The notes: a model not told the origin generated them from the sequence alone. Shown: positions 27,248 to 36,404, counted from the stretch's first letter. The stretch: DNA of 64,000 nucleotides from Pseudomonas songnenensis (GCF_003696315.1 NZ_RFFN01000006.1:124001-188000), one strand, 5' to 3'. Numbers and translations are program-made.

Positions 27248-29320
27248 ATGTCCACCAACCTGTTTTCCGGTGCCCGCAAGGCACTCGTTGCTTCCATCGC
27301 CATGGCTGCCCTGATGGGTGGCGTCACCGTTGTAACGGCTCCTTATGCCGCTGCTTCGACCGCTGTCGCAGCCGCCTCCGTCTCCACCAAGGTCAACGCC
27401 TTTACCAATACCGATTGGCTTAATGGTGTATGGCGCACCGGCGCCGGGTTCTCCATTCCGGCCAGCGCTGCCAACCAGGCGGCATTCAAGGCAGGTGCTT
27501 CGGTGAAGCTGGCGGATGGTCAGGTTCGCAAGATCAGCCGTCAGCAGATCGTCGGCAGCAACATGAGCGTCTTCCTGGAAGGCGCCAAGCTGGACGGCAA
27601 CAAGGTTGGTGCGCCGCAGATGGTCAGCACTGTTGGCACCACGGCTTCCGCGCCGGCTACTTCCGCGCCTACGCTTACTGCACCGTCCACGGTCGCTTCC
27701 CACTCCACCAGTATTAATGCGTTCACCAACACCGATTGGCTCAATGGTGTATGGCGCAAGTCGCCCGGTTTCTCCATTCCAGCCAATGACGCCAACAAAA
27801 ATGCATTCAAAGTGGGCGCTTCGGTAAAACTGGCCGATGGCCAGGTTCGCAAAGTTACTCAAGTACAAGTTGCCGGCGCCAATATGAGTGTCTATCTCGA
27901 TGGCGCTGCGGTGAATGGAAGTGTGGTCGGGGCACCGAACAAGTTGTCGCTGGCTACTACTACTGCGACCGCTCCTGCACCCACTGCTCCAGCGCCTTCA
28001 GTTGTCGCTACCAGCAATCTGAACAGCTTTACCAACACCGAGTGGCTGAACGGCGTGTACCGCGCTTCTGCGGGTTTCTCGATTCAGGCTACCAGCGCCA
28101 ACATCGCAGCGTTCAAGGCGGGTGCTTCGGTAAAACTCGCTGACGGTCAGGTGCGCAAGATCCTTCGTGCCCAGCAGGTCGGCAGCAACATGAGCGTGTT
28201 CCTGGAGGGTTCGGCCATCAATGGCGCGGCCGTCGGTTATCCGAAGACCGTCTCCGTGGTCAGCGCCTCCGCCACGCCTTCGGCACCCGCGGTCACCACG
28301 CCGCCCGCTGCTGTAACGCCGGCTCCGGCGCCTTCTGCTCCGGACACTACCAATGGCAAACCGCTGCTGGTCGGCGTCAACCTCTCCGGTGCAGGCTTTG
28401 GTCCGTCGGTAGTTCCGGGTACGCACGGCACCAACTACACCTATCCGGCCGAGTCCTACTACAAGAAGTACGCCGACCTGGGCATGCCGCTGGTTCGCCT
28501 GCCCTTCCTCTGGGAGCGCATCCAGCCCAAGCTGGGTACTCCGCTCAACACCGTAGAGCTGGGGCGCCTGAAGCAGTCGCTGGACTTTGCCCAGAAGCAC
28601 AACGTCAAGGTGATTCTGGACCTGCACAACTACTACCGTTACTTTGGCAAGTTGATCGGCTCCAATGAGGTACCCATCAGCTCCTTCGCCGCAGTGTGGA
28701 AGCAGATCGCGCAGGAAGTGGTCAACCATCCGGCGGTCGAAGGCTACGGCCTGATGAACGAGCCGCACTCCACCAATGGACTCTGGCCGCAGGCCGCCCT
28801 GGCTGCTGCTCAGGCGATCCGCACGGTCGACGCCAAGCGCTGGATCTACGTGGCGGGTGATCGCTGGTCGAGTGCCTTCCACTGGCCGCACTACAACACT
28901 CAGCTGATCACCAATCCGTGGATGCGCGATCCGAAGAACAACCTGGTGTACGAAGCGCACATGTATGTCGACAAGGACTTCTCGGGTAACTACTTCGACA
29001 AGACCGAGCAGTTCGATCCGATGATTGGTGTCAATCGCGTCAAGCCCTTCGTTGAATGGCTGAAGCAGAACAAGCTGCGCGGTTACATCGGTGAGCACGG
29101 CGTACCAGACTTCTCCCCGTCGGCCATCGTCGCAACTGACAACCTGATGAGCTACCTGCGTCAGAACTGCATCCCCAGCACCTATTGGGCTGCTGGTCCC
29201 TGGTGGGGTGAGTACGCACTGTCGTTGGACGTCACCAGTGGCAAGCACCGCCCGCAGCTGCCGGTACTGCAGAAGCACGCCAAGACTGCACATAACTGCA
29301 CCAGCATCGGTCCGCTGTAA
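27248..29320 (+). CDS. Secreted GH5 glycoside hydrolase with three N-terminal repeats
   Basis: This 690-residue protein has a long signal peptide (about 1-37, ending YAAAS). Three repeats of about 82 residues follow at 47-129, 154-235 and 256-338, each containing FTNT(D/E)WLNGV(W/Y)R and ASVKLADGQVRK, joined by Ala/Pro/Thr/Ser-rich linkers. The catalytic domain spans about 371-680. The general acid is E505 in LMNEPH, and the nucleophile is E616 in YIGEHG, the standard GH5 pair. The family includes endoglucanases and related beta-glycanases. The repeats may bind carbohydrate or anchor the enzyme; I do not recognise their fold. The ATG follows CCGGAGAG. Confidence 0.88.
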   Translation: MSTNLFSGARKALVASIAMAALMGGVTVVTAPYAAASTAVAAASVSTKVNAFTNTDWLNGVWRTGAGFSIPASAANQAAFKAGASVKLADGQVRKISRQQIVGSNMSVFLEGAKLDGNKVGAPQMVSTVGTTASAPATSAPTLTAPSTVASHSTSINAFTNTDWLNGVWRKSPGFSIPANDANKNAFKVGASVKLADGQVRKVTQVQVAGANMSVYLDGAAVNGSVVGAPNKLSLATTTATAPAPTAPAPSVVATSNLNSFTNTEWLNGVYRASAGFSIQATSANIAAFKAGASVKLADGQVRKILRAQQVGSNMSVFLEGSAINGAAVGYPKTVSVVSASATPSAPAVTTPPAAVTPAPAPSAPDTTNGKPLLVGVNLSGAGFGPSVVPGTHGTNYTYPAESYYKKYADLGMPLVRLPFLWERIQPKLGTPLNTVELGRLKQSLDFAQKHNVKVILDLHNYYRYFGKLIGSNEVPISSFAAVWKQIAQEVVNHPAVEGYGLMNEPHSTNGLWPQAALAAAQAIRTVDAKRWIYVAGDRWSSAFHWPHYNTQLITNPWMRDPKNNLVYEAHMYVDKDFSGNYFDKTEQFDPMIGVNRVKPFVEWLKQNKLRGYIGEHGVPDFSPSAIVATDNLMSYLRQNCIPSTYWAAGPWWGEYALSLDVTSGKHRPQLPVLQKHAKTAHNCTSIGPL
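27386..28261 (+). repeat. Three tandem protein repeats in the GH5 gene
   Basis: Units at about 27386-27634, 27707-27952 and 28013-28261 encode homologous 82-residue domains. Conserved features are FTNT, WLNGV, GFSI, AFK.GASVKLADGQVRK, GSNMSVFLEG or its variants, and VG(A/Y)P. Linkers are low-complexity Ala/Pro/Thr. The nucleotide repeats are diverged, so expansion is not recent. Confidence 0.9.
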
Positions 29321-29340
29321 GGACTACCCAGCAAAACAGG

Positions 29341-29363
29341 AACGGGCCTTCGGGCCCGTTTTT
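29341..29363 (+). terminator. Rho-independent terminator of the GH5 gene
   Basis: The stem AACGGGCC/GGCCCGTT with a TTCG tetraloop is followed by TTTTT, 20 bases after the GH5 stop. This is a textbook intrinsic terminator. Confidence 0.9.
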
Positions 29364-29763
29364 GCGTTCTGCCTGCCAAGCGCAGTGCAGCTCGTCGGCT
29401 GGCCGATGAGGCGCTTTTGCTCTCCTGCTGACTGAACGGTCAATCAGCCTGTCACCTTCGCCGTTTCGCTTGTTGAAAGTCGCCCGGCCCGCAACCCGCG
29501 CGGCGTGCAGGTTGCACGCTGATCGCAGGCACATGGCTATCAACCGCTACTGAGACCCGGTGTTTCGTCTCGCTCGAAGCAGTCACGTAAACCTGGCGTC
29601 AACGCCCACGACCACCTGGCCAGAATCACGGAACTCGATTTTGGGGGTCCGGTCACCATTAGTGTGCGCACTGAAACTGCACGGCCGCGGCAACCCCGCA
29701 TTGCTGTGCTTCACGGACCGTGGTCATCCGGCCAAATCCTATGAACCTATAAAGGTGGACAAA
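29364..29763. other. Intergenic region before the membrane-stress operon
   Basis: I see no gene in this 400-base stretch. It should hold the promoter of the 29764-31702 operon. A GAACTC at 29631 with TCACC 16 bases later loosely resembles an AlgU-type promoter, but the match is weak. The ribosome site AAAGGTGG lies just before 29764. Confidence 0.5.
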
Positions 29764-30522
29764 ATGACGACACCCGATGAAGAGATCACAGGTTACGGCG
29801 GCCAAGCCAGAACCGATTCCCCGCTGACGGGCTCTCCGTCCGGCCAGCCATCCACCCAGACGAACACCACCGGTACCGCCACTTCCGGCTCCGCGCCCAG
29901 CACCGAAGACATCAAAGCCAAGGCGCGCGACGCCGGTGAACAGGTCAAGAACCAGGGCAAGGCGCAGCTGGACAGCTACCGCGGTACCGCAGCCGACGAG
30001 CTCGAGAAAGTTGCCCAGAGCGCGAAGGCTGCAGCAGCAGAGCTGGAGAACCAGGACAGTACCGGACTTTCCAGCTACGTCTCCGACGTCGCGCAGAGCA
30101 TGGTGAACCTGGCTGACAATCTGCGCGGCAAAAGCGTCGATGAGCTGGTAGGCGAGGTCAATCGCCTTGCCCGCAACAATCCCGCGCTGTTCATTGCCGG
30201 CAGCGTGGCGCTCGGCTTCGGGCTGACCCGATTCGCCCGTGCGTCGAGCCATCGCGCAGACACCGCCGGCGCTCGCGAGCCCACGACCGACTACGGCCAT
30301 TCCGACGCCAGTCGACCACATCCCACTTCGCCACTGGGCGTCCCGGCTGATGTCACTGCCGAGACCCTGCCTAGCCAGGCTGATATCGATTCGCGTGTTT
30401 CCGGCGGCACGCCTGGCAGCACGGTCGGCAGTGTCAGCAACGCGAACATGACGTCGACCACTGGCAGCACCAACGGCATCGGCGCCAATGGCAAGGGCAC
30501 AACCGGAGGGCTAAATCGATGA
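29764..30522 (+). CDS. ElaB/YqjD-like C-tail membrane protein
   Basis: The start at 29764 is chosen for the AAGGTGG site 6 bases upstream; the open frame extends further but has no such signal. The 252-residue product has a disordered, Ser/Thr/Gly-rich N-terminus (1-48), an amphipathic helical stretch (about 50-135, rich in Ala, Glu and Lys), one membrane helix at about 138-160 (NPALFIAGSVALGFGLTRF), and a polar Gly/Ser/Thr tail. Helix plus single anchor resembles DUF883 proteins such as YqjD and ElaB, which anchor ribosomes at the inner membrane in stationary phase. It overlaps the next gene by four bases. Confidence 0.75.
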   Translation: MTTPDEEITGYGGQARTDSPLTGSPSGQPSTQTNTTGTATSGSAPSTEDIKAKARDAGEQVKNQGKAQLDSYRGTAADELEKVAQSAKAAAAELENQDSTGLSSYVSDVAQSMVNLADNLRGKSVDELVGEVNRLARNNPALFIAGSVALGFGLTRFARASSHRADTAGAREPTTDYGHSDASRPHPTSPLGVPADVTAETLPSQADIDSRVSGGTPGSTVGSVSNANMTSTTGSTNGIGANGKGTTGGLNR

Positions 30523-30944
30523 ACGAGCAACGTAACCTCAACACGCCTTACGAGCCGGTAAACCCCGAGCAGGACAGCTCCATCGGCGGGCTGCTGCGGC
30601 AGCTGACCCGGGAAGTCCCGTCTCTTTTCACCAAAGAACTGGCGTTGGCCAAAGCCGAACTGAGCGAATCGCTGCGCGCTACCAAAACAGGTGCGGCGAG
30701 CGTCGCCACAGGCGGTGCTGTGCTGTTGGCGGGTTTCATCGTTCTGCTTATGTCGGCCGTTTACTTCCTCGCCACGATGATGGAGCTGTGGCTCGCCGCC
30801 TTGATTGTCGGCGTCGTCGTGGTGGTCATCGGAATGATCATGGTTTCGGCCGGCAAGAAGAAGTTCGAAGCTTCTTCGTTCAAGCCCGACCGCACCATCC
30901 ATTCGCTGCAGAAGGATAAAGAAGCCGTCAGGGGGCACGCATGA
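30519..30944 (+). CDS. YqjE-like phage holin family (DUF1469) protein
   Basis: This 141-residue inner-membrane protein has two adjacent hydrophobic helices at about residues 65-115, framed by charged ends. N-terminal SIGGLLRQLTREVPSLFTKELALAKAEL is typical of the Phage_holin_3_6/YqjE family, which despite the name is a host protein. It overlaps both neighbours by four bases (ATGA), so the three genes are translationally coupled. Confidence 0.88.
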   Translation: MNEQRNLNTPYEPVNPEQDSSIGGLLRQLTREVPSLFTKELALAKAELSESLRATKTGAASVATGGAVLLAGFIVLLMSAVYFLATMMELWLAALIVGVVVVVIGMIMVSAGKKKFEASSFKPDRTIHSLQKDKEAVRGHA

Positions 30945-31702
30945 GTACACATAATCAGGTAGACCTAGAAGCGCAGAAAGACCCGAGCACCCTGGAGCGG
31001 GAGATCGACCAGCAGCGTGCCGAGATCGGCAACATCGTCCATGCACTGGAAAGCAAGTTGTCGCCCGGGCAGATGATTGATACCGCGCTGGGCTATGCCA
31101 AAGGCGGCGGTGGCGAGTTTCTGCACAACCTCACCGATACGGTGAAGGCCAATCCGGTGCCGACTCTGCTGACCTCCATCGGACTGGTCTGGCTGATGGC
31201 CGGGCAGAACCGTCGTCCGGAACAGAGCGCCAGCATCACGTCCACCGGCCCGTCCATGACCGACAAGCTGTCCGCCAAGGCGTCGGGCCTCAAGCAGCAG
31301 GGCACCGGGCTCAAGGACAAGGCAGCGCAGATGAGCCACGATGCCTCCAGCACGCTGGGCAATGCCCGTCATCGGGTCAGTGACTCCAGTCGGCATGCCG
31401 CCGAAAGCCTGCGGCACACCGCCGACCGAGCCCGTGGCGGCTTTTCGCAGCTGCTCAATGAGCAACCGCTGGCCCTGGGAGCCATGGGCATCGCCTTGGG
31501 CGCTCTGCTCGCCGCATCAGTCCCGCCAACCCGTCGCGAAGACGAACTCATGGGGCAGAAAAGCGACGAGCTTACCGGCAAGCTCAAGGCCAAGGCCCGC
31601 GAAGGCTATGAAATGGCCACTGCCGAGGGTGAACAGCTGGCCAGTCAGGTCAAGCACGACCTCGAGCGCGACCACGGCCAACCGGCTTCGCGGCCGCACT
31701 AA
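30941..31702 (+). CDS. DUF3618 membrane protein
   Basis: This 253-residue protein has an N-terminal DUF3618 helix (about 16-50, STLEREIDQQRAEIGNIVHALE), a hydrophobic patch near 72-88, a long Lys/Ala/Gln helical region, and a second membrane helix at about 175-195 (LGAMGIALGALLAASVP). The middle resembles the ElaB/late-embryogenesis type. Together with the two genes before it, it forms a yqjCDE-like module thought to serve membrane homeostasis under stress. A tRNA gene follows 92 bases later. Confidence 0.85.
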   Translation: MSTHNQVDLEAQKDPSTLEREIDQQRAEIGNIVHALESKLSPGQMIDTALGYAKGGGGEFLHNLTDTVKANPVPTLLTSIGLVWLMAGQNRRPEQSASITSTGPSMTDKLSAKASGLKQQGTGLKDKAAQMSHDASSTLGNARHRVSDSSRHAAESLRHTADRARGGFSQLLNEQPLALGAMGIALGALLAASVPPTRREDELMGQKSDELTGKLKAKAREGYEMATAEGEQLASQVKHDLERDHGQPASRPH

Positions 31703-31794
31703 GGGCATAGGGCATGAGAGGCGGATTGCCGTTTCGGGAGGCTGGCGCACGGGCTTGAGTCCAACCGCATAACCCCCGATAATCCGCCACCGGC

Positions 31795-31870
31795 GCCGGT
31801 GTAGCTCAGTAGGTAGAGCAGCGCATTCGTAATGCGAAGGTCGCAGGTTCGACTCCTGTCTCCGGCACCA
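31795..31870 (+). tRNA. tRNA-Thr (anticodon CGT)
   Basis: The 76-base sequence folds as a cloverleaf: acceptor GCCGGTG, D-arm GCTC/GAGC, anticodon loop TTCGTAA with anticodon CGT, T-arm with TTCGACT, and an encoded CCA end. It reads ACG codons as threonine. Confidence 0.97.
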
Positions 31871-31879
31871 ATGAAATTG

Positions 31880-31908
31880 AAAGGCCCGCATCGCTGCGGG
31901 CCTTTTTT
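31880..31908 (+). terminator. Rho-independent terminator after tRNA-Thr
   Basis: A stem AAGGCCCGCA/TGCGGGCCTT with a short loop and a run of six T begins 10 bases after the tRNA. It also faces the end of the leftward MFS gene. Confidence 0.92.
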
Positions 31909-31928
31909 GTTTCCGGTGGTCAGGCGCG

Positions 31929-33407
31929 CTAGCGCGGCCTGCGAGTGCACAGGGCGATGCCGCCCGAGGTGATGCCGAGCAGGGCGACCACTGCAATCAT
32001 CACTGCGACAAAGGCGTTGTCGAACGCGCCTTGCGCCAGGCTGATCAGCGGGGCGGCGATGGCGTCGGGGAGGGATTCGGCGGCGATCAGTGCGCCGTCG
32101 AGGCTGTCGCGTGCCAGATCGGGGAGTGCCATCGCCTTCGGCGTAACGATGGCTGCTGTGTAAACCGCGGACATCAGACTGCCGAGAATGGCAATACCTA
32201 GCGCACCACCCAGCTCGTACGACACTTCTTCGATCGATGCAGCCATGCCGGCACGGTCGGGTGGGGCATGCAGCAGCATGGCGCTGGAGGCAGCAGTCAT
32301 TGCGGCGCCGACGCCAAAGCCGAGCAGGCTGAACGACAGTATCTGTACCCATTGCTGAGCCCCATAGCCCAGCAGGTAGAGCAGGGCGCCAGCGGCGGAC
32401 AGTGCGAGGGACGCGCTCAGAATCCGTTCGGCACCGATGCGCGGTAACGCCAGGCCGGCGAGTGGGCCAGCGATGAAGGCGCCGAGTGGGATTGGCAGTA
32501 TGGTCAGACCAGCTTGCAGGGGCGACAGACCGACCACCAGCTGCAGCCGCTGGCTGACGACAAGCTCCATGCCCATCAGCGCTGCCGAAGCAACCGAAGC
32601 GGCGACTACGCCAGCCGAGAAGCTGCGGTCGCGGAACAGCGCGAAATCGATCATCGGCACGGCGGTCTGGCGCTGGCGGCGCAGAAAGGCCAGGGCGCAA
32701 ACGACAGCGGTGATCGCCGCGATGCCGGCTTGCAGTGCGGAAGGGTCGGCCTTGCCGGCTTCCTTGATGGCCAGCGTCAGCCCGACCAGTGCGCCCATGA
32801 CCCACAAGGAGGCCAGAAGATCGAACGGTCGCCCGGGATTACCGGGACGGGCCGGCACCCAGATCACGGCAAGCACCAGCGCCAGCAGGACGATGGGCAC
32901 GTTGATGATGAACACCGAGCCCCACCAGAAATGTTCCAGCAATACACCCCCAACTACTGGGCCGAAAGCTGCTCCGCCCGACGCGATGGCCGCCCAGATT
33001 CCGAAGGCCAGGGCGCGCTCGCGGGCGTCTACGAAAACATGGCGGATGATTGCCAGGGTTGCTGGCATCATCATCGCTGCACCTACGGCTAGCGCGACAC
33101 GGGCGCCGATCAGCAACTCGGGCGTCGGGGAGAAGGCGGCGCCGAGCGAGGCGCAGCCGAATACCACCAGGCCGGCGATGAACATGCGTTTGTGGCCGAA
33201 GCGGTCACCCAGTGCCCCCATCCCGGGTAGCAGGCCGGCAACGGTGAGGGCGTAGGCGTTGACGATCCACAGCTTTTCATTGGCTGATGCTTGCAGCTCG
33301 TAGGTCAGGCTGGGGAGGGCCAGGTAGATTACCGTCATGTCGATGACGATCAGCAGCAGCGCGCTGGACAGGATGCCCAGGACCAGCCAGCGAAGAGGGG
33401 AGTTCAC
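31929..33407 (-). CDS. MFS drug exporter, DHA2 family (14 TM)
   Basis: This 492-residue inner-membrane protein has about 14 hydrophobic helices. The EmrB/QacA-type motifs are visible: ALPSLTYELQAS after helix 1, GALGDRFGHKRMFIAG as motif A, and ARVALAVGAAMMMPATLAII as motif B/C region. It should export toxic compounds with proton antiport. It is transcribed away from a tetR gene with 97 bases between the starts, so TetR control is likely. No membrane-fusion partner is present. Confidence 0.92.
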   Translation of the reverse strand: MNSPLRWLVLGILSSALLLIVIDMTVIYLALPSLTYELQASANEKLWIVNAYALTVAGLLPGMGALGDRFGHKRMFIAGLVVFGCASLGAAFSPTPELLIGARVALAVGAAMMMPATLAIIRHVFVDARERALAFGIWAAIASGGAAFGPVVGGVLLEHFWWGSVFIINVPIVLLALVLAVIWVPARPGNPGRPFDLLASLWVMGALVGLTLAIKEAGKADPSALQAGIAAITAVVCALAFLRRQRQTAVPMIDFALFRDRSFSAGVVAASVASAALMGMELVVSQRLQLVVGLSPLQAGLTILPIPLGAFIAGPLAGLALPRIGAERILSASLALSAAGALLYLLGYGAQQWVQILSFSLLGFGVGAAMTAASSAMLLHAPPDRAGMAASIEEVSYELGGALGIAILGSLMSAVYTAAIVTPKAMALPDLARDSLDGALIAAESLPDAIAAPLISLAQGAFDNAFVAVMIAVVALLGITSGGIALCTRRPR

Positions 33408-33472
33408 GGTGCAATCCTCGGTTTGGTGCTACAAGCTCGATTGGCGGAAGGAACACGTTGCGGCATAATATA

Positions 33473-33486
33473 AATACATACGTATT
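33473..33486. promoter_or_regulatory. Candidate TetR operator
   Basis: The inverted repeat AATAC-ATAC-GTATT lies in an AT-rich stretch between the divergent MFS and tetR genes, 19 bases before the tetR start and next to a TATAAT-like segment (ATAATATAAA). Its place suggests control of both genes. Confidence 0.5.
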
Positions 33487-33504
33487 GAATTGAAAGGGGC
33501 GCGC

Positions 33505-34050
33505 GTGGGTAGAAAGAAAACGATCGATCGCGAGGCACTGCTGGATGTGGCCGAAGGCATCGTCAATCGCCAGGGCGCTGCAGCCTTGACCATCGATGCT
33601 GTCGCCAAGGCGGCGGGTATTACCAAAGGCGGCGTGCAGTACAGCTTCGGCAGCAAGGACGACTTGATCAACGCCATGTTCGAGCGGTGGGGCAAGGGTT
33701 ACACCGAGCAGTTCCAGCGCATCGCCGGGGATGCGCCCGATGCGCTGACAGCAGTGCGTGCTCACGTGGAGGCGACACGTGCTTCTGACTCCGGATCGCA
33801 CGCCAAGGCGGCGAGTCTGATGGCTGCGTTACTGCAGACCCCCGAGCACCTGGTATCGACTCAGGCGTGGTATCAGGAACGTCTTGCGGGGCTCGATACC
33901 TCCACCGAAGAAGGTCGCCGTGCCCGGCTCGCCTTTTTCGCTACGGAAGGGATTTTCACGCTGCGCTTTTTTCGCCTGATGGATATAGGCGAGGAGGAAT
34001 GGGCGGATGTCATGAGCGACATTGCCGCGCTGGTCCGCCCGGACAGCTGA
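33505..34050 (+). CDS. TetR-family transcriptional regulator
   Basis: A GTG at 33505 with AAGGGG 5 bases upstream gives 181 residues beginning MGRKKTIDREALL; a TTG five codons earlier is possible but would overlap the ribosome site. The N-terminal helix-turn-helix is at about residues 23-50 (LTIDAVAKAAGITKGGVQYSF). The C-terminal half is the ligand-binding domain (TetR_C_37-like by look). It probably represses the divergent DHA2 exporter. Confidence 0.9.
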   Translation: MGRKKTIDREALLDVAEGIVNRQGAAALTIDAVAKAAGITKGGVQYSFGSKDDLINAMFERWGKGYTEQFQRIAGDAPDALTAVRAHVEATRASDSGSHAKAASLMAALLQTPEHLVSTQAWYQERLAGLDTSTEEGRRARLAFFATEGIFTLRFFRLMDIGEEEWADVMSDIAALVRPDS

Positions 34051-34199
34051 CCGCCTGATCGGCAGCGGGCGATACGGAAGAAGCGCGCGGGTGCCTGGCA
34101 GGTCCGAGGCGTGAGCCGAGCACCGACCACGACGCAGTGAGTTGCTGGCCTACCTGCGATGCAGGAGAGAATCGGATGCCGGAACCGGCACACCTGACC

Positions 34200-34236
34200 G
34201 GGGCACAGCCGCACTGGCTGCGCCCCGATCTTTTTT
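34200..34236 (+). terminator. Terminator downstream of tetR
   Basis: A stem GGGGCACAGCC/GGCTGCGCCCC with one mismatch is followed by GATC and six T. It lies about 150 bases after the tetR stop and abuts the stop of the leftward TonB receptor gene. Confidence 0.7.
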
Positions 34237-36361
34237 ACAGAGTGACCGAGATGCCTGCCTGCAGCGTGCGGGGTGCGCCTGGGTAGGCCCAGATGTTGCC
34301 CCAGGCGCGCTCTTCGTACTCTTCGTCGAACACGTTGTTCAAGTTCAGGTTCAGGCGAACCCGTTCGGTCAGTGGGTAGTAAGCGAGCAGATCGACGGTG
34401 GTGTAGGCATCCATGTCGAAGGCCGTAGTGGAGGCGCTGCCCTTGCGGTCGCCGACGTATTTGACGCCCATGCCCACACCGAGCCCTGCCAGCGGACCAT
34501 CGGCGAATTCGTAGGTGTCCAGCAGGTTGAAGCTGTGGCGTGGCACGTTGGCCAGGCGGGTGCCGACCGGCATCGATGCGCTCGAGCTTTCGGTAACCTC
34601 GGCATCGACATAGGCGTAGCCGCCGATCACGCGCCACTGCGGGGTGATGTTGCCTGCCACGCTGATATCGAAGCCACGGCTACGTGCTTCGCCGGCGGCG
34701 ACCTGGTAATTGCTGTCGAGCGGGTCGCTGGTCAGCACGTTTTCCTTGGTGATATGGAACAGCGCCGCGGTGACACTGAGGTCATGCTCCGGTAGCTCGT
34801 ACTTGATGCCGACTTCGTGGGCGATGCCTTTTTCCGGGTCGAACGCCTGGCTGCTGCGGTCAGCGCCGCGGTTGGGCTTGAACGAGCGCGAGGTGTTGGC
34901 GTACACGGCCAGCTCCTCGGTCAGGTCGTAGATCAGCCCGAAACGCGGGGAGACGGCGTTGTGCGCCTGATCCCAGCTGCCGGCGGGGGTGAGCTTGTTG
35001 TCGTAGCGTTGCTCGAAGCGCTCCAGACGCGCTCCGATCTGCGCTTTCAGGCGCTCGGTGAGGGCGATCTGATCCTGCACGAAGAATGCGTAGGACTTCA
35101 GGTTCTCGTCATCGTAGGTGGTAGTGCGGGTCAGCGCCGGCAGCGGCTGGCCATAGACCGGGTCATAAAGGTCGATGGGGAAGTCGCTGGTCAAGCCGCC
35201 GGAGCGACGGATCAGCGAGTCGTAGTTGTATTCATCGAACTCCACCCCGAGCAGCAGCGTGTGCGCCAGACCGGCGGCGTCGAAATGCCCTTCCAGATTG
35301 GCCTGCAGCGCCAGGTCATTCCAGTTCAGCCAGCGCTCGCTGTAGTTGCGGCCTACCGTTCGACCATCGCTGGCCAGACCGTTGTTCTCCACTGCACCGC
35401 CGTCCAGGCTGCCGTCGAGGTACTGGATGCCGCCGCGCAACATCCATTGGCTATCCAGTTGGTGTTCCAGGCGCAGTTGGGTGGTGGCGTTCTGGTTGGT
35501 CAGCTTGCCGGCACTTTCCTCCCCGAGGAAGCGATCGCGCGACAGGTCGCCGGCCTGGTTGGGGTAACGGGTCAGACCGCGGTCCAGCGGATGGCGGTTG
35601 TGCAGATAATCGCCTTCGAGGATCAGCGCGGTGTCGTCGCTGAGCTGCCAGCGCAGCACTGGCGCAATGTTGTAGCGCTCGCTTTCGACGTGGTCGCGGA
35701 AGCTGTCGCTGCCTTCGGCGACCAGGTTGAGGCGATAGGTAAAGGCTGCGCTTTCGTCCAGTGCCCCGGTGGTGTCCAGTGTGCCGCGGCGCAGGCCGTC
35801 GGTGTTCACCTGGCTGCCGAGTACCGTGCGCCGCTCCGCCTGCGGCTGCTTGCTGACGATGTTGAAGGTGCCACCCGGATCGCCGCGCCCGTAGAGCATA
35901 GAGGCCGGGCCGCGCAGCACTTCGATGCGTTCCAGCGTGCTGGCGTCGGGCATGTTGGGATAGCCGCGGTTCACCGCAAAACCGTTTCGGTAGAACTCCT
36001 GGGTGCTGAAGCCGCGCACCAGGAACTCGGTCAGGCCCTGGCCACCGAAGTTGTTGCCGCGTTCCACTCCGCCAGCGTAATCGAGCGCGTCTTCCAGGCG
36101 CGTTGCGCCGATGTCTTCGACGACCTGCGCCGGCACGACGCTGATCGATTGCGGCGTTTCATGGATGGCGGTGTCGGTGCGGGTGGCGCTGGCCGAGCGA
36201 GTTGCCCGGTAACCCTGCACAGGCCCGTCGGCGCGCTCGGCGGATGCGGTGACTTGCATCTCCTCCAGCGCCAGGGGCGTCGTCGCCTCGTCGCTGGCAG
36301 AAGCGGTGATATGGCAGGTGAGGGCGGGAACCGCGAGCATCGGGACGAGAAGGCGCCGCAT
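34235..36361 (-). CDS. TonB-dependent siderophore receptor
   Basis: The start at 36361 has AAGGA upstream and gives a signal peptide (MRRLLVPMLAVPALTCHITASA); the longer frame adds 16 unlikely residues. The 708-residue outer-membrane protein has a plug domain (about 50-160, PQSISVVPAQVVEDIG and VLRGPASMLYGRGDPGG, typical of the FhuA/FpvA siderophore group) and a 22-strand barrel. It ends in LQAGISVTL, without the usual terminal aromatic residue. Uptake of ferric siderophore with TonB energy is inferred; the siderophore is unknown. A possible Fur box lies 44 bases upstream. Confidence 0.92.
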   Translation of the reverse strand: MRRLLVPMLAVPALTCHITASASDEATTPLALEEMQVTASAERADGPVQGYRATRSASATRTDTAIHETPQSISVVPAQVVEDIGATRLEDALDYAGGVERGNNFGGQGLTEFLVRGFSTQEFYRNGFAVNRGYPNMPDASTLERIEVLRGPASMLYGRGDPGGTFNIVSKQPQAERRTVLGSQVNTDGLRRGTLDTTGALDESAAFTYRLNLVAEGSDSFRDHVESERYNIAPVLRWQLSDDTALILEGDYLHNRHPLDRGLTRYPNQAGDLSRDRFLGEESAGKLTNQNATTQLRLEHQLDSQWMLRGGIQYLDGSLDGGAVENNGLASDGRTVGRNYSERWLNWNDLALQANLEGHFDAAGLAHTLLLGVEFDEYNYDSLIRRSGGLTSDFPIDLYDPVYGQPLPALTRTTTYDDENLKSYAFFVQDQIALTERLKAQIGARLERFEQRYDNKLTPAGSWDQAHNAVSPRFGLIYDLTEELAVYANTSRSFKPNRGADRSSQAFDPEKGIAHEVGIKYELPEHDLSVTAALFHITKENVLTSDPLDSNYQVAAGEARSRGFDISVAGNITPQWRVIGGYAYVDAEVTESSSASMPVGTRLANVPRHSFNLLDTYEFADGPLAGLGVGMGVKYVGDRKGSASTTAFDMDAYTTVDLLAYYPLTERVRLNLNLNNVFDEEYEERAWGNIWAYPGAPRTLQAGISVTL

Positions 36362-36404
36362 CGAATGATCCTTGAACGGAGGGAGCGAGGGCGGGCATCC
36401 TAAT

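Noticed and set aside
29631..29657. AlgU-like promoter GAACTC-N16-TCACC before the membrane-stress operon
   Set aside because: Both boxes deviate from the consensus; too weak to list as a site.
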